A DNA stretch of 64,000 nt from Convivina intestini (GCF_003096575.1 NZ_QEKT01000004.1:19724-83723); one strand, 5' to 3'. Counted from the first letter of the stretch, positions 16,560-25,329 are shown. Numbers and translations are program-made. The notes: a model not told the origin generated them from the sequence alone.

Positions 16560-17498
16560 TTAATCTTGATGTGCCTCTAAAACAACTCGGACTTCATCTT
16601 CAACTGGGATACTGTCCTGGGCACCCGGACGACTGACCGTTACTGAAGAGGCCGCAGCACCATAAGTCATGGCTTCAACCAAATTATCTAAGGTCGGATT
16701 GAGACGGGTTACCAAGGCCCCGATGAAGGTATCACCGGCTGCAGTTGTATCAACAGCATGGGTTTTAAAGGCAGGTACGATGTCACAGTGACCATCTTTA
16801 TTCATATAGAAGGAACCCTGCGAGCCCAAAGTAATAATCACTGTTTTTAGACCAAGCTCGGCGTAATATTTAGCATTGGCTTCCATTGAGGCACGGTCAC
16901 TAATTTCAATACCGGTCAATAGGTAACTTTCATGCTCGTTAGGGGCAATGATATCAGTTAGCGCCAGCAACTCTTCGGGCAAACCACCCTTTTCTGGCAT
17001 TGGAGCAGGGTTCAAAACTGTCGTCACCCCATGCTGACGGGCAATCTTAAAGGCTTCGATTGTGGTGGCAATCGGTGTTTCCAACTGGGCAACCACAAAG
17101 GCTGATTCAGTAATCGCTGATACTTGGGCGTGGACATCTTCCACTGATAGTTCTGCATTAGCCCCAGCGTAAATATAAATAATATTATCACCAGTTTCTT
17201 CTGAAACCGTGATATAAGCTTGCCCGGTTTGACTTTCTTCAGAAATCACCACACAACTGGTGTCCAAATTAGAGCTTTTCATATTTTTTTCAATATCAAA
17301 TTCAGGTCCGACCTTAGTAATCATGTGGGTCGTTGCACCGGAACGTGCTGCGGCCACCCCTTGATTTAATCCCTTACCACCCATCATGGTGACCACGTGT
17401 TGGTCAGTTGTTAAGGTTTCCCCGCTGGTCGCAAAACGCGGTACTTTTACAACTCGATCAATATTAGTTGATCCTAAAATGGTTACTATCTTAGGCAT
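16560..17498 (-). CDS. rbsK: Ribokinase
   Basis: A 312-residue PfkB-family sugar kinase. N-terminal NIDRVVKVPRFATSGETL, then MMGGKGLNQGVAAARSG (first PfkB signature) and DTTAAGDTFIGALVTRLNP (second signature with catalytic Asp in the AAGD motif). It phosphorylates ribose to ribose-5-phosphate, which rpiA (divergent neighbour) isomerises for the phosphoketolase pathway. No ribose transporter is adjacent. Ribosome site GGAGG before ATG 17498. Confidence 0.88.
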   Translation of the reverse strand: MPKIVTILGSTNIDRVVKVPRFATSGETLTTDQHVVTMMGGKGLNQGVAAARSGATTHMITKVGPEFDIEKNMKSSNLDTSCVVISEESQTGQAYITVSEETGDNIIYIYAGANAELSVEDVHAQVSAITESAFVVAQLETPIATTIEAFKIARQHGVTTVLNPAPMPEKGGLPEELLALTDIIAPNEHESYLLTGIEISDRASMEANAKYYAELGLKTVIITLGSQGSFYMNKDGHCDIVPAFKTHAVDTTAAGDTFIGALVTRLNPTLDNLVEAMTYGAAASSVTVSRPGAQDSIPVEDEVRVVLEAHQD

Positions 17499-17549
17499 GA
17501 AATTGCCTCCTTGATTAATTTTTGCTTGTGAAAAATAATTTTAACAGCT

Positions 17550-17641
17550 TTATTATATCAAATTAGCGATTATCCAGCTATCAGCCAGCCGTGACTTGTA
17601 CAGCTAGTATAGTCATGTTTTTGCTTAATTTCTGCTATACT
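17550..17641. promoter_or_regulatory. Divergent rbsK/rpiA promoter region
   Basis: rbsK: extended -10 TGATATAAT read on the minus strand (TATAAT at 17552-17557). rpiA: extended -10 TGCTATACT on the plus strand (17633-17641). No clear -35 for either. The intervening 75 bases hold a partial dyad (GACT-N5-AGCT-N5-AGTC). Confidence 0.55.
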
Positions 17642-17680
17642 GTCAAAGTAAACTAGCATTAATGGGGGGACTTTTTAAAA

Positions 17681-18328
17681 ATGGATAATGGCAAATTAGC
17701 AGCGGCCAAACAAGCATTGGATTATATGCCAAATCAAGGTGTCATCGGACTCGGATCAGGATCAACTGCTTCAATATTTATTGAATTATTATCGCAAAAG
17801 GTTCAAGCCGAACAACTAGATATCATGTGTGTAGCAACTTCAACTCAATCACAAAAACTAGGGGCCCAATTAGGGCTCAACGTGGTTGATATTGATGAAG
17901 TTGATCGGATTGATATTACGGTTGACGGGGCCGATGAAGTTGATCCTGACTTAAACGGCATCAAGGGGGGCGGAGCTGCATTATTATTTGAAAAAATTGT
18001 GGCCTTAAACTCTAATCGAAACATTTGGGTCGTTGATCCCAGCAAAGAACACAAGCGCTTAGGTCAATTCAAACTCCCCATCGAAGTCATTAAGTTTGGT
18101 TCCCACCACCTCTATCGCCACTTTGAAAAGCTGGGTCTATCGCCAAGCTATCGCCAGACCAACGGAGAATACCTACTAACCGATTCCAACAACTACATCA
18201 TCGATGTTGATGTTAGTGGAGTTGACGATTTAACAGCGCTAGCCACTCAATTAGACCAATTAACTGGCGTGGTTGAACACGGTCTCTTCTTAAACATTTG
18301 CGATGAACTAATCGTAGGTGGTCAATAA
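17681..18328 (+). CDS. rpiA: Ribose-5-phosphate isomerase A
   Basis: A 215-residue RpiA: GVIGLGSGSTASIFIELL phosphate-binding segment, DITVDGADEVDPDLNGIKGG with the catalytic Asp/Glu region, and VVDPSKEHKRLGQFKLPIEV. It interconverts ribose-5-phosphate and ribulose-5-phosphate. Preceded by GGGGGGA as ribosome site and transcribed away from rbsK. Length usual for the family. Confidence 0.93.
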   Translation: MDNGKLAAAKQALDYMPNQGVIGLGSGSTASIFIELLSQKVQAEQLDIMCVATSTQSQKLGAQLGLNVVDIDEVDRIDITVDGADEVDPDLNGIKGGGAALLFEKIVALNSNRNIWVVDPSKEHKRLGQFKLPIEVIKFGSHHLYRHFEKLGLSPSYRQTNGEYLLTDSNNYIIDVDVSGVDDLTALATQLDQLTGVVEHGLFLNICDELIVGGQ

Positions 18329-18379
18329 ACCGTCTAACATTTTAGGCCTATATTTTAAAAAATAAGATTGGATTATCTC

Positions 18380-18874
18380 ATGATTTCAATGACAAAAGCA
18401 TTTAAAAACTATTGGAGAAACTACTTTAATTTCAGTGGGGATGCCACTCGGGCTGAATATTGGTGGATGGTGATTTGGAGTTTCCTCTTTACCATCTTAT
18501 GGTCAGCAGCCGGCACCGCCGTGGCCTATTATCATACCAGTGCCGTTAAAAAATTGATTGCTGCCACCGACTATACCCGACTCAACTTACCCCCAGCTGT
18601 CATGGCTTGGATGGGCATCACCGTCTTTGTTGGCTTACTACTGGTCATTCCTTCCTTAAGCTTGGAAGTTCGGCGCTTACACAACACTGGCCTAGCTTCA
18701 TTTTGGGTTTGGCTATTAGTTTTAGCTGATTTATCAACTAAAATTGCGACTGAATTTGTCAACAGCATGCCTTTAACCATTGCAACAACCATTTTGTCAC
18801 TAATCATTTTCATTTTGATTTTGATACCATCTAATTTCTTTGAATACGCCCACATCATTGGCCGTGATCGATAA
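18380..18874 (+). CDS. DUF805 family membrane protein
   Basis: A roughly 164-residue protein with four hydrophobic segments. The N-terminal AFKNYWRNYFNFSGDATRAE followed by YWWM, and the conserved RRLHNTG (about residue 99) before FWVW, mark DUF805. Function unknown. Start at ATG 18380 with a weak ribosome site; ATG 18389 is an alternative. Lies 50 bases after rpiA and may be co-transcribed. Confidence 0.75.
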   Translation: MISMTKAFKNYWRNYFNFSGDATRAEYWWMVIWSFLFTILWSAAGTAVAYYHTSAVKKLIAATDYTRLNLPPAVMAWMGITVFVGLLLVIPSLSLEVRRLHNTGLASFWVWLLVLADLSTKIATEFVNSMPLTIATTILSLIIFILILIPSNFFEYAHIIGRDR

Positions 18875-18882
18875 TAAAAACC

Positions 18883-18941
18883 AAAAATGCTATGAACCCC
18901 GAGATTTAATTCCAACAAGCTTCGGCGTTCATAGCATTTTT
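18883..18941. terminator. Bidirectional terminator
   Basis: Perfect 15-bp arms (AAAAATGCTATGAAC and its complement) around a smaller CCGA/TCGG helix, flanked by A and T runs. It serves the DUF805 gene (+) and the small ORF (-). Confidence 0.8.
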
Positions 18942-18947
18942 AGTAAC

Positions 18948-19100
18948 TTAATTTTTTGAAAATAGACAGTAGACCGATTCCACTAACATTCCAATGGACA
19001 TCAGGTACATGGCATTCATTCCTTGATTATTTATCAACAAATATAAGGTATACACCCACAGCAAGGCCAAAATGGCATGTAAAATTTTATTAAATTTCAT
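18948..19100 (-). CDS. Small hydrophobic membrane protein, 50 residues
   Basis: Reads MKFNKILHAILALLWVYTLY, then LLINNQGMNAMYLMSIGMLV and ends ESVYCLFSKN. Two short hydrophobic helices with a Lys-rich start, no recognised family. The ORF is supported by a strong GGAGG 5 bases before ATG 19100 (a second ATG at 19103 is too close to it) and by a terminator right after the stop. It is divergent from the multicopper oxidase gene, with 89 bases between the starts. Role unknown. Confidence 0.55.
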   Translation of the reverse strand: MKFNKILHAILALLWVYTLYLLINNQGMNAMYLMSIGMLVESVYCLFSKN

Positions 19101-19160
19101 CATTTCCTCCTCTCACTAAGATAGATGATAGCACAAGCATTTATTCAACCCAAACTGTTG

Positions 19161-19175
19161 TATACTACAGGCGTA
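19161..19175 (+). promoter_or_regulatory. Multicopper oxidase -10 with cop-box-like site
   Basis: TATACT (19161-19166) runs into TACAGGCGTA (19166-19175), one mismatch from the CopY operator TACANNTGTA. Copper control would fit the gene but the match is short. Confidence 0.35.
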
Positions 19176-19189
19176 GAAGGAGGAGAATT

Positions 19190-20740
19190 ATGTCAACAAA
19201 ATCTACACCAATTTATGATAAGTACTTTTTCAATGAGAGTGCCTACGACTATCACGATGGTGGCTATGTACCCCTGGAAGTTTACGATTCACCGGCAGTG
19301 CCCCTGAATATTCCAGCGCTACTCAAGCCAGATAGAGAGACCGATACTGACGTCTGGATGACGGTCCACGCTCAACCGGGCGAGACCCAAATTTTGCCGG
19401 GTGAAAAGACCAAAACCTGGGGGTATAACCAGAGTTTATTGGGGCAAACTGTTGTCTTTCGTAGCGGAAAAACCTACCACGTTACGCTAAAGAACAGTCT
19501 ACCTGAATTGACTACCTTCCATTGGCATGGTTTGGATGTCCCCGGTCCCTTTATTGATGGCGGCTGTCATGCCCCAATTTATCCTGGTCAACCCAAAGAA
19601 ATCACTTTTAAAGTTGATCAACCAGCTGCAACAACCTGGTTGCACGCCCATCCTTGTCCTTTAACCGGCTGGGATGTTTGGCATGGTTTGGCTGCCATGG
19701 TTTATATCAAAGATGCCCATGAGGACAGTCTGCCATTACCTCGTAATTATGGTGTCGATGACATTCCCGTTGTTTTGCAGGATCGTCGTTTCCACGAGGA
19801 TAACCAGTGGGATTATGACGCTGATTATGACCCTGATGGTACCGCTGGGCCAACCGCACTGATTAATGGAACTGTTAATCCAGTCTTTGATGTTACTACG
19901 CAAAAACTACGGTTACGTTTCTTAGACGGAGCCAACCGGCGTGAATGGCGCTTACACCTTTCAGATGATTTGGTCATGACCCAAATTGCTTCGGACGGTG
20001 GTTTATTACCTGAACCAGTTAAATTAACCAAATTAATGATTACCTGTGCTGAACGAGCTGAAGTTCTTTTAGACTTTAAAGATTATAAAGCCGGTGACCA
20101 AGTTATCCTTTACTCGGATGACACACCAATTCTAACCTTTAATATTAAGGACTTTGCTCCCGATAATACCGTTTTACCGGATCAATTAGCTGAAATTACC
20201 TATCCAGATGTTGAGCCAAATGCCAATATTCACCAAGTAGTTCTGGCTGGAACCGATGAAGAAATCACCATTAACGGTCGTAAATTTGGCATGATGCGGA
20301 TTGATGACCGCCAGCAATTAGGCGTCACTGAGTACTGGGATATCACCAATACCAATGACTGTTGCGGTGGTATGTTGCACCCTTACCACATGCACGGTGG
20401 CTCCTTCCAGATTGTTTCTCGTAATGGTCAAGCGCCTTATCCCAACGAAATGGGTTATAAGGATACGGTCAGTGTCAATCCTGGTGAAACTGTCCGAATT
20501 AAAATGCGCTTCAATTACGCTGGGGTCTTTATGTATCACTGCCACATCATTGAACACGAAGATGGCGGTATGATGGCTCAAATGCAGGTTTGGACACCAG
20601 ATGATCCCCATAAGAAGTATGATTTGATGGAGATGGATACTTTAATGAACGCCTTAGCCGAAGAACGAGGCTGCAAGGTAGATGAATTAGTGATTAAGAG
20701 CCTAGATTCCTACAAGAAGATGGGCATGGATATGTGTTAA
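19190..20740 (+). CDS. Multicopper oxidase (CueO/laccase-like)
   Basis: A 516-residue three-cupredoxin oxidase without a signal peptide. Copper ligands are visible: HWHG (111-114), HAH (152-154), HPYHMHG (397-403) and HCHIIEHEDGGM (450-461), the last giving the type 1 Cys, His and axial Met. Such enzymes oxidise Cu(I), phenolics or biogenic amines; lactic acid bacteria of this group are known to carry them. The absence of a signal peptide suggests a cytoplasmic enzyme. Strong GGAGGA ribosome site and its own terminator. Confidence 0.9.
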   Translation: MSTKSTPIYDKYFFNESAYDYHDGGYVPLEVYDSPAVPLNIPALLKPDRETDTDVWMTVHAQPGETQILPGEKTKTWGYNQSLLGQTVVFRSGKTYHVTLKNSLPELTTFHWHGLDVPGPFIDGGCHAPIYPGQPKEITFKVDQPAATTWLHAHPCPLTGWDVWHGLAAMVYIKDAHEDSLPLPRNYGVDDIPVVLQDRRFHEDNQWDYDADYDPDGTAGPTALINGTVNPVFDVTTQKLRLRFLDGANRREWRLHLSDDLVMTQIASDGGLLPEPVKLTKLMITCAERAEVLLDFKDYKAGDQVILYSDDTPILTFNIKDFAPDNTVLPDQLAEITYPDVEPNANIHQVVLAGTDEEITINGRKFGMMRIDDRQQLGVTEYWDITNTNDCCGGMLHPYHMHGGSFQIVSRNGQAPYPNEMGYKDTVSVNPGETVRIKMRFNYAGVFMYHCHIIEHEDGGMMAQMQVWTPDDPHKKYDLMEMDTLMNALAEERGCKVDELVIKSLDSYKKMGMDMC

Positions 20741-20769
20741 AAAATTAATTAGTTTTTTTAATCTTACAA

Positions 20770-20803
20770 AAAAGCACCCCAGCTAAGCTGGTGGTGCCTT
20801 TTT
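20770..20803 (+). terminator. Multicopper oxidase terminator
   Basis: GCACCCCAGC/GCTGGTGGTGC-type stem with a three-base loop, followed by TTTTT. Confidence 0.75.
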
Positions 20804-20807
20804 ATGT

Positions 20808-21164
20808 TCAATGTAATAGCAATAATAACGTCACGACCATGGCTAGTCCGGCTTGTTTAAATACAATGCTCTTATTACCACTTGAAAAGCTACCATACAA
20901 TGCCACGGCAATAATATAAATCATGATGGGTAATAACATACTAGGTAAAAGAAACACACTATAAATAATCCCGATACCTAACAATCCATTGTAAATCCCT
21001 TGATTTTTGAATAACGTTTGAATATTCTTATCTGCCAATTTCTCAGATGACATGCCAAAAACGCGGCCAGTCGTTTTTGATTGAGTCGCAAAAGTTTCCA
21101 GATACATAATATAAAAAAATTCAATCGCAACTAATATACTCAAAATATTTATCAAATAGGTCAT
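20808..21164 (-). CDS. DUF1304 family membrane protein
   Basis: A 118-residue protein with four hydrophobic segments. YLINILSILVAIEFFYIMYL then ETFATQSKTTGRVFGMSSEK is the DUF1304 pattern (ETF...F). The start is ATG 21164 (AAAGGA ribosome site). The frame is open further upstream through the silent hsdS cassette, so a read-through fusion is possible on paper but has no ribosome site of its own. Function unknown. Confidence 0.75.
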   Translation of the reverse strand: MTYLINILSILVAIEFFYIMYLETFATQSKTTGRVFGMSSEKLADKNIQTLFKNQGIYNGLLGIGIIYSVFLLPSMLLPIMIYIIAVALYGSFSSGNKSIVFKQAGLAMVVTLLLLLH

Positions 21165-21248
21165 ATTTAACATCCTTTTTAAATTAAAAAATTTAACACT
21201 AATTATACAAGTTCCCGGGTTCAATAATCTACGCAACATTTTTAGTTC

Positions 21249-21756
21249 ACGCTGATTGACTGTGATGAGGTTGTCAGTTAATTCTAGAATGTTTGATATT
21301 TGTGTTTGTTCTTCTAATTTAGGAATATATATTTTTTGATTCTGTACTATGTCTGTATTTAAATTTATCTGACTACCCGGCTGTCCATAACGATTCCAGT
21401 AGGGCCGAAACAATTCCAACCATTGGAACATAAAATTGAGATCAAATTTTGGATCTAAGAAAATTAAAAATCCATCATGAACACCTATTTTCACATAATT
21501 TATAACTGGTTTTCCTACGGTTGCGGCAATGCTTAGGAGTAGATGTTTTGTCTTCAAAACTCTTGTTTTAGACTGACCTTCCTTTGATAATCGCTGTCTT
21601 AAAAAATAAATTTTTCCGTCCTGTTTGGTCACATCAGCAATTCTTAACCAACCAATATCAGACTTACTATCAAACCATTTGGGATCTTTTATGGGTCGTG
21701 GGCTGGATCCTCTTACTATGTTTGATAAATCACCCAACTTACGCTTTTGCCAAGCT
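21249..21756 (-). pseudogene. Silent half-hsdS cassette C (target recognition domain)
   Basis: Reads AAWQKRKLGDLSNIVRGSSP and ends ILELTDNLITVNQRELKML. This is one target recognition domain plus its conserved helix, bounded by the same two repeats as each half of the complete hsdS. It has no ATG start: an in-frame stop lies about 15 codons upstream of the conserved Trp. Same orientation as hsdS, separated from its 3' end by about 150 bases. It is best seen as a donor cassette for recombination. Confidence 0.8.
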
Positions 21757-21770
21757 GCTATATTTTTAGC

Positions 21771-21817
21771 TTTCTTTATGTTTTTCTTTTGATTTTAGAG
21801 AGAAAAACATAAAGAAA
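21771..21817. repeat. 17-bp perfect inverted repeat beside cassette C
   Basis: TTTCTTTATGTTTTTCT (21771-21787) and its exact complement (21801-21817) flank a 13-base loop, directly at the 5' border of cassette C. No T run follows on either strand in the right place, so a terminator is unlikely. Confidence 0.7.
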
Positions 21818-21839
21818 ACGATAATCTTTATAAAAATAA

Positions 21840-21884
21840 AAAGAAAAAATAAGAAAAAGGATATATTTTTTAGAATATATCCTT
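21840..21884 (-). terminator. hsdS terminator
   Basis: AAGGATATAT/ATATATCCTT hairpin followed on the minus strand by a T-rich tract. Confidence 0.65.
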
Positions 21885-21908
21885 AATTAAGTTGAAATAT
21901 AGAATTTT

Positions 21909-23096
21909 TTATACGAACATTTGTTGTAAAAGTGCTTTTTTAAGTTCTTTGTACGTTTCAACCTTACGCTGATTGACTGTGATTAGATTGTCGAGGGATT
22001 GGAAGAGGGTGCCGATTTGGGTTTGTTCTGTAATAGAAGGAACGTGCAATGGCATTTTAGCCATTTGCTTTCCTGATACCTCAACAAATGTTGAACCCGC
22101 ACCGTTTATCTCTCCATAGTGCTTTAATTTATATGTTTGTGAAAAAATAAAATAATTATTTAATTGATTGAGTGTCGGAATGATAGATTGAAAGCCCTGA
22201 TTAGTTGTTCCTTCCCTCGATAATATAGCTGTTTTACCAATACCTGCACGGGAAGTGAATAAGACAGTGCCCTTTGGTAATAATTGGGCTGAACTTTTCT
22301 TTAATCCTAGTTCAGTAATTGTTTTTTGGCTTTTATTTACATAAATTTGTGTATTAATTTCTGCTGGAGAATACCAATCGATATCTCCGTTCCAAAATTC
22401 TTGATTTTTAGTGCTCGGTGTTCCACCGCCAACTATTCTTGCCACTTCACCCAATTTACGCTTTTGCCAAGCTTCACTATAGCCATTGAACCGAATCTGG
22501 GGGATATCACTACCACCTGACACGAACATTCTCTGTAAAAGTGCTTTTTTCAAAGTTTGATACTTTTCAACCTTACGCTGATTGACAGTGGTAAGTACCT
22601 CTAAATTCGATAACAACCTTGCTATTTTTTGTTGCTCACTTATTTCTGGAAGAGTTACGGGAAAATTACTTATCACAGGTAGTCGAAGCGAGTCTACCGT
22701 AGCTTTTACTGTAAACTTCAAAGCATGTCTCTTAAAGCCATATTTTAACTGAAAATAAATGAATTTTCCGCAAACTGCATAAGTTACAAAACCACTTATT
22801 TTATAGACTCTTTGATGGTAATCGAATTTCCCATTAACATAATGAAAAATCTCACCTAAACGTCCTTCACCAGGAATTAATATTGCTTCTCCATCAAATA
22901 AATATTTACTACTTCGTTGGATATTTTGAGAACGTACAAAAAAAGGATATTTTCCGTTTTCATCAGCATCCTGTAAATCACTGCTACCGGTCTTTATATC
23001 AGAAACATCACCCAGCTTACGCTTTTGCCAAGCATCGCTATACCCATTGAATCGAATTCGGGGATATGACCTATCTGAATCACGAACATTCGTCAT
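21909..23096 (-). CDS. hsdS: Type I restriction enzyme specificity subunit
   Basis: A 395-residue HsdS with two target recognition domains. TRD1 follows YSDAWQKRKLGDVSDIKTG (about residues 19-37) and closes with LTTVNQRKVEKYQTLKKALL; TRD2 follows YSEAWQKRKLGEVARIVGGG (about 206-225) and closes with LITVNQRKVETYKELKKALL. The internal repeats are the circularly arranged conserved regions that contact HsdM. Start overlaps the hsdM stop by 4 bases. This is the only complete hsdS in the locus; two silent half cassettes lie on either side of the hsdM-hsdS pair. Confidence 0.92.
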   Translation of the reverse strand: MTNVRDSDRSYPRIRFNGYSDAWQKRKLGDVSDIKTGSSDLQDADENGKYPFFVRSQNIQRSSKYLFDGEAILIPGEGRLGEIFHYVNGKFDYHQRVYKISGFVTYAVCGKFIYFQLKYGFKRHALKFTVKATVDSLRLPVISNFPVTLPEISEQQKIARLLSNLEVLTTVNQRKVEKYQTLKKALLQRMFVSGGSDIPQIRFNGYSEAWQKRKLGEVARIVGGGTPSTKNQEFWNGDIDWYSPAEINTQIYVNKSQKTITELGLKKSSAQLLPKGTVLFTSRAGIGKTAILSREGTTNQGFQSIIPTLNQLNNYFIFSQTYKLKHYGEINGAGSTFVEVSGKQMAKMPLHVPSITEQTQIGTLFQSLDNLITVNQRKVETYKELKKALLQQMFV

Positions 23097-24706
23097 TTTA
23101 GAACCCCCTTGAGGAATTCTAGGTACTTTTGGCTCTCTTCGTCGGTACCAGTTAGATCAGCCATCATGGTTTTCAGGTCATTTTCAAGTTTTTCTTCCTC
23201 AGCATTTAATTCCTGCATATCTTTGAAAAGCTGTTCGGCATCAACTGGTGCTTCCTCTTCAAAAGTATCGACATAGCGAGGAATGTTTAAATTAAAATCG
23301 TTTTCCTTAATTTCATCCATTGAGGCAACGTGGGCATACTTGTCCACGTCTCCCATGGTTGTAGCAGTGGCTACAGCTTCTTTATAGTTTTTAAAGGTTG
23401 ATACAATTTTTTCAATATCTTCTGGTCGTAATTTGTTACTGTTTTTCTGCTTTTCAAAGCCCTTTGAAGCATCGATGAAGAGCACATCATCATTTTCACG
23501 ATTTTTTTCTAGCACCATAATGATGGTTGGAATACCGGTGTTAGTAAAAATCTTCTCTGGTAAACCAATAACCGCCGTGATATTTCGATTGGTTAGTAAG
23601 TTTTTGCGAATTTTTCCTTCAGCTGCTCCGCGGAATAGCACGCCGTGAGGTAACACAATCGCCATTCGGCCGTCTTGTTTTAAGTGGTATAAGGAGTGGA
23701 GGAGGAAGGCATAATCTGCTTTTGAAGCTGGGGCAACACCATCACGGAAGCGAGGGTCATCTTCGCGATCCTTATTGTTCCATTTCAAAGAGTAGGGAGG
23801 GTTAGCCATAACGGCGTCAAACATTCGCGGATTATCACTACCATCTACAATTCCATCGGGCCAGTCAGCATTTAAAGTATCAGCGTTTCGGAGATTAATA
23901 TCATTATATTCAACGCCATGCATCATTAAGTTCATTCGGGCCAAATTAAAGGTTGTTGTGATTAATTCTTGGCCATAATATTTAATAGCACCACGAATAT
24001 GGTCATTTTTCATGTACGAAGCAGTGGTTAATAGCAAGGAACCGGACCCCATGGCTGGATCATAAAGGCTATAGTTCTTCATGTCCTCGCGACCATAGGT
24101 CAAAATTTGAGCCATGATATCGGAAACTTGGTGGGGCGTATAGAATTCACCGGCCTTGGCGCCTGAATTAGCTGCAAACATACCAATCAGGTACTCGTAT
24201 AAGTCACCCAGTACATCAGCATCGTCTTTAAGTTCGATCTGTGACATGAGGCTAATCATATCAATCATCGTGGCAGTTCGCATCTGGTCGTTGTTGCCTA
24301 GTCGACTAGAAGTGAGATCCATGTCGTCAAAAATACCCTCAAACTCAATTTTGGCATCCGGACTAATTCGTTGCTTAAAGTGCGCCAACGAGTCTGAGAT
24401 ATTAGAAATATTAAAATTACCCGTATTAATATCGGATTCCCAGTCAGAGAACATTTCTCCGGGTTGGATAGTATAACCAATTTTTGACTGCATAAATTGA
24501 GAAGCTCTTTGAGGATTTTGTGCCCAAATGTCAGACCATTCCTGATTACCAGGAATACTGTTTAACCAGGCTTGTGCCTTTTCAGAAAGGAACTTGTAGA
24601 ACATAATACCGAAAATATAGTTTTTGTATTCGGCCGGTTCAATTTTGCCACGTGTATCATTTAATGTCTTCCAGATCATTGCTTGTTCAGTTGCTTTTAA
24701 CGCCAT
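23093..24706 (-). CDS. hsdM: Type I restriction enzyme DNA methyltransferase subunit
   Basis: A 537-residue adenine-N6 methyltransferase: N-terminal HsdM helical domain (LNDTRGKIEPAEYKNYIFGI), AdoMet motif DPAMGSG (216-222) and catalytic NPPY (302-305), followed by GVLFRGAAEGKIRKNLL and PEKIFTNTGIPTIIMVL. Two HsdM and one HsdS make the methylase; HsdR adds restriction. Transcribed divergently from hsdR. The gene and its promoter lie between inverted copies of repeat X, so an inversion would flip hsdM as a whole. Confidence 0.95.
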   Translation of the reverse strand: MALKATEQAMIWKTLNDTRGKIEPAEYKNYIFGIMFYKFLSEKAQAWLNSIPGNQEWSDIWAQNPQRASQFMQSKIGYTIQPGEMFSDWESDINTGNFNISNISDSLAHFKQRISPDAKIEFEGIFDDMDLTSSRLGNNDQMRTATMIDMISLMSQIELKDDADVLGDLYEYLIGMFAANSGAKAGEFYTPHQVSDIMAQILTYGREDMKNYSLYDPAMGSGSLLLTTASYMKNDHIRGAIKYYGQELITTTFNLARMNLMMHGVEYNDINLRNADTLNADWPDGIVDGSDNPRMFDAVMANPPYSLKWNNKDREDDPRFRDGVAPASKADYAFLLHSLYHLKQDGRMAIVLPHGVLFRGAAEGKIRKNLLTNRNITAVIGLPEKIFTNTGIPTIIMVLEKNRENDDVLFIDASKGFEKQKNSNKLRPEDIEKIVSTFKNYKEAVATATTMGDVDKYAHVASMDEIKENDFNLNIPRYVDTFEEEAPVDAEQLFKDMQELNAEEEKLENDLKTMMADLTGTDEESQKYLEFLKGVLK

Positions 24707-24744
24707 GATTAATCATCCCCTATTTTTAAATCCATTTAGATTTA

Positions 24745-24750
24745 ATTATA
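24745..24750 (-). promoter_or_regulatory. hsdM promoter -10
   Basis: TATAAT on the minus strand 39 bases before the hsdM start; no clear -35. It sits inside the segment bounded by inverted repeat X, so it would travel with hsdM on inversion. Confidence 0.5.
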
Positions 24751-24785
24751 CAGAGATAGAGCGTAAAGAACCTAGAAAATCTGAT

Positions 24786-25329
24786 AGCTTGGCAAAAGCG
24801 TAAGTTAGGGAACATCTCTCCTTTAAGAGGGGGATTTGCCTTTCAAAGTAGTCAATTTGTTCCTAATGGAATACCTGTTGTAAGAATTTCAAATATTTTA
24901 TCAGAAGGTAAAGTGGGAGGTGATTATTTATTTTATTCTGAACATCAACGGGATGAAAAATATCGCTTACCTAATGGATCTTGGCTATTAGCCATGTCTG
25001 GTGCGACCACGGGAAAGGTTGCCAAATTAACATTTAAAGCATATGAAAAGTACTACCAAAATCAACGTGTTGGTTATTTTCAAATTCAAAAAGATACAAA
25101 TTACAATTTTATTGGCGTGTTAGTTTCATCAAATCTATTCTTAAATCAGTTAAAAACAGTTTTAGTATCTGGAGCCCAGCCAAATATTTCTTCTAAAGAC
25201 GTTGATAATTTTGAATTTAACATACCCTCTGAATTATCTGAACAAGCTAAAATCGGTATCCTTTTCCAATTCCTTGACAATCTCATCACAGTCAATCAGC
25301 GTAAAAACTTTTATCATCTTCTTTGTTAA
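24786..25329 (+). pseudogene. Silent half-hsdS cassette D, inverted
   Basis: Plus-strand reading AWQKRKLGNISPLRGGFAFQ, then VVRISNILSEGKVGGDYLFY, ending FLDNLITVNQRKNFYHLLC and stop. One TRD with the same border repeats as the expressed gene but in the opposite orientation and with no start codon upstream. Joining the first 22 codons of hsdS to it at repeat X would keep the frame and give a half-size S subunit of about 200 residues, followed directly by hsdR. Confidence 0.8.

Larger units (their letters stand above)
21733..25303. repeat. Recombination repeats of the hsdS cassettes (X and Y)
   Basis: Repeat X, core AGCTTGGCAAAAGCGTAA, occurs near 23011-23033 (without the leading A), 22450-22472 and 21733-21756 on the minus strand and 24786-24810 on the plus strand. 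Repeat Y, core CAGTCAATCAGCGT, also has four copies: near 22571 (one mismatch), 21962 and 21249 on the minus strand and 25275-25303 on the plus strand. Together they bound four TRD cassettes, three on minus and one inverted. They encode AWQKRKLG and TVNQR, which are conserved for structural reasons too. Confidence 0.75.

Noticed and set aside
20808..21737. A 309-residue fusion of an HsdS domain and DUF1304
   Set aside because: The N-terminal part is a start-less cassette; DUF1304 has its own ribosome site and ATG at 21164.
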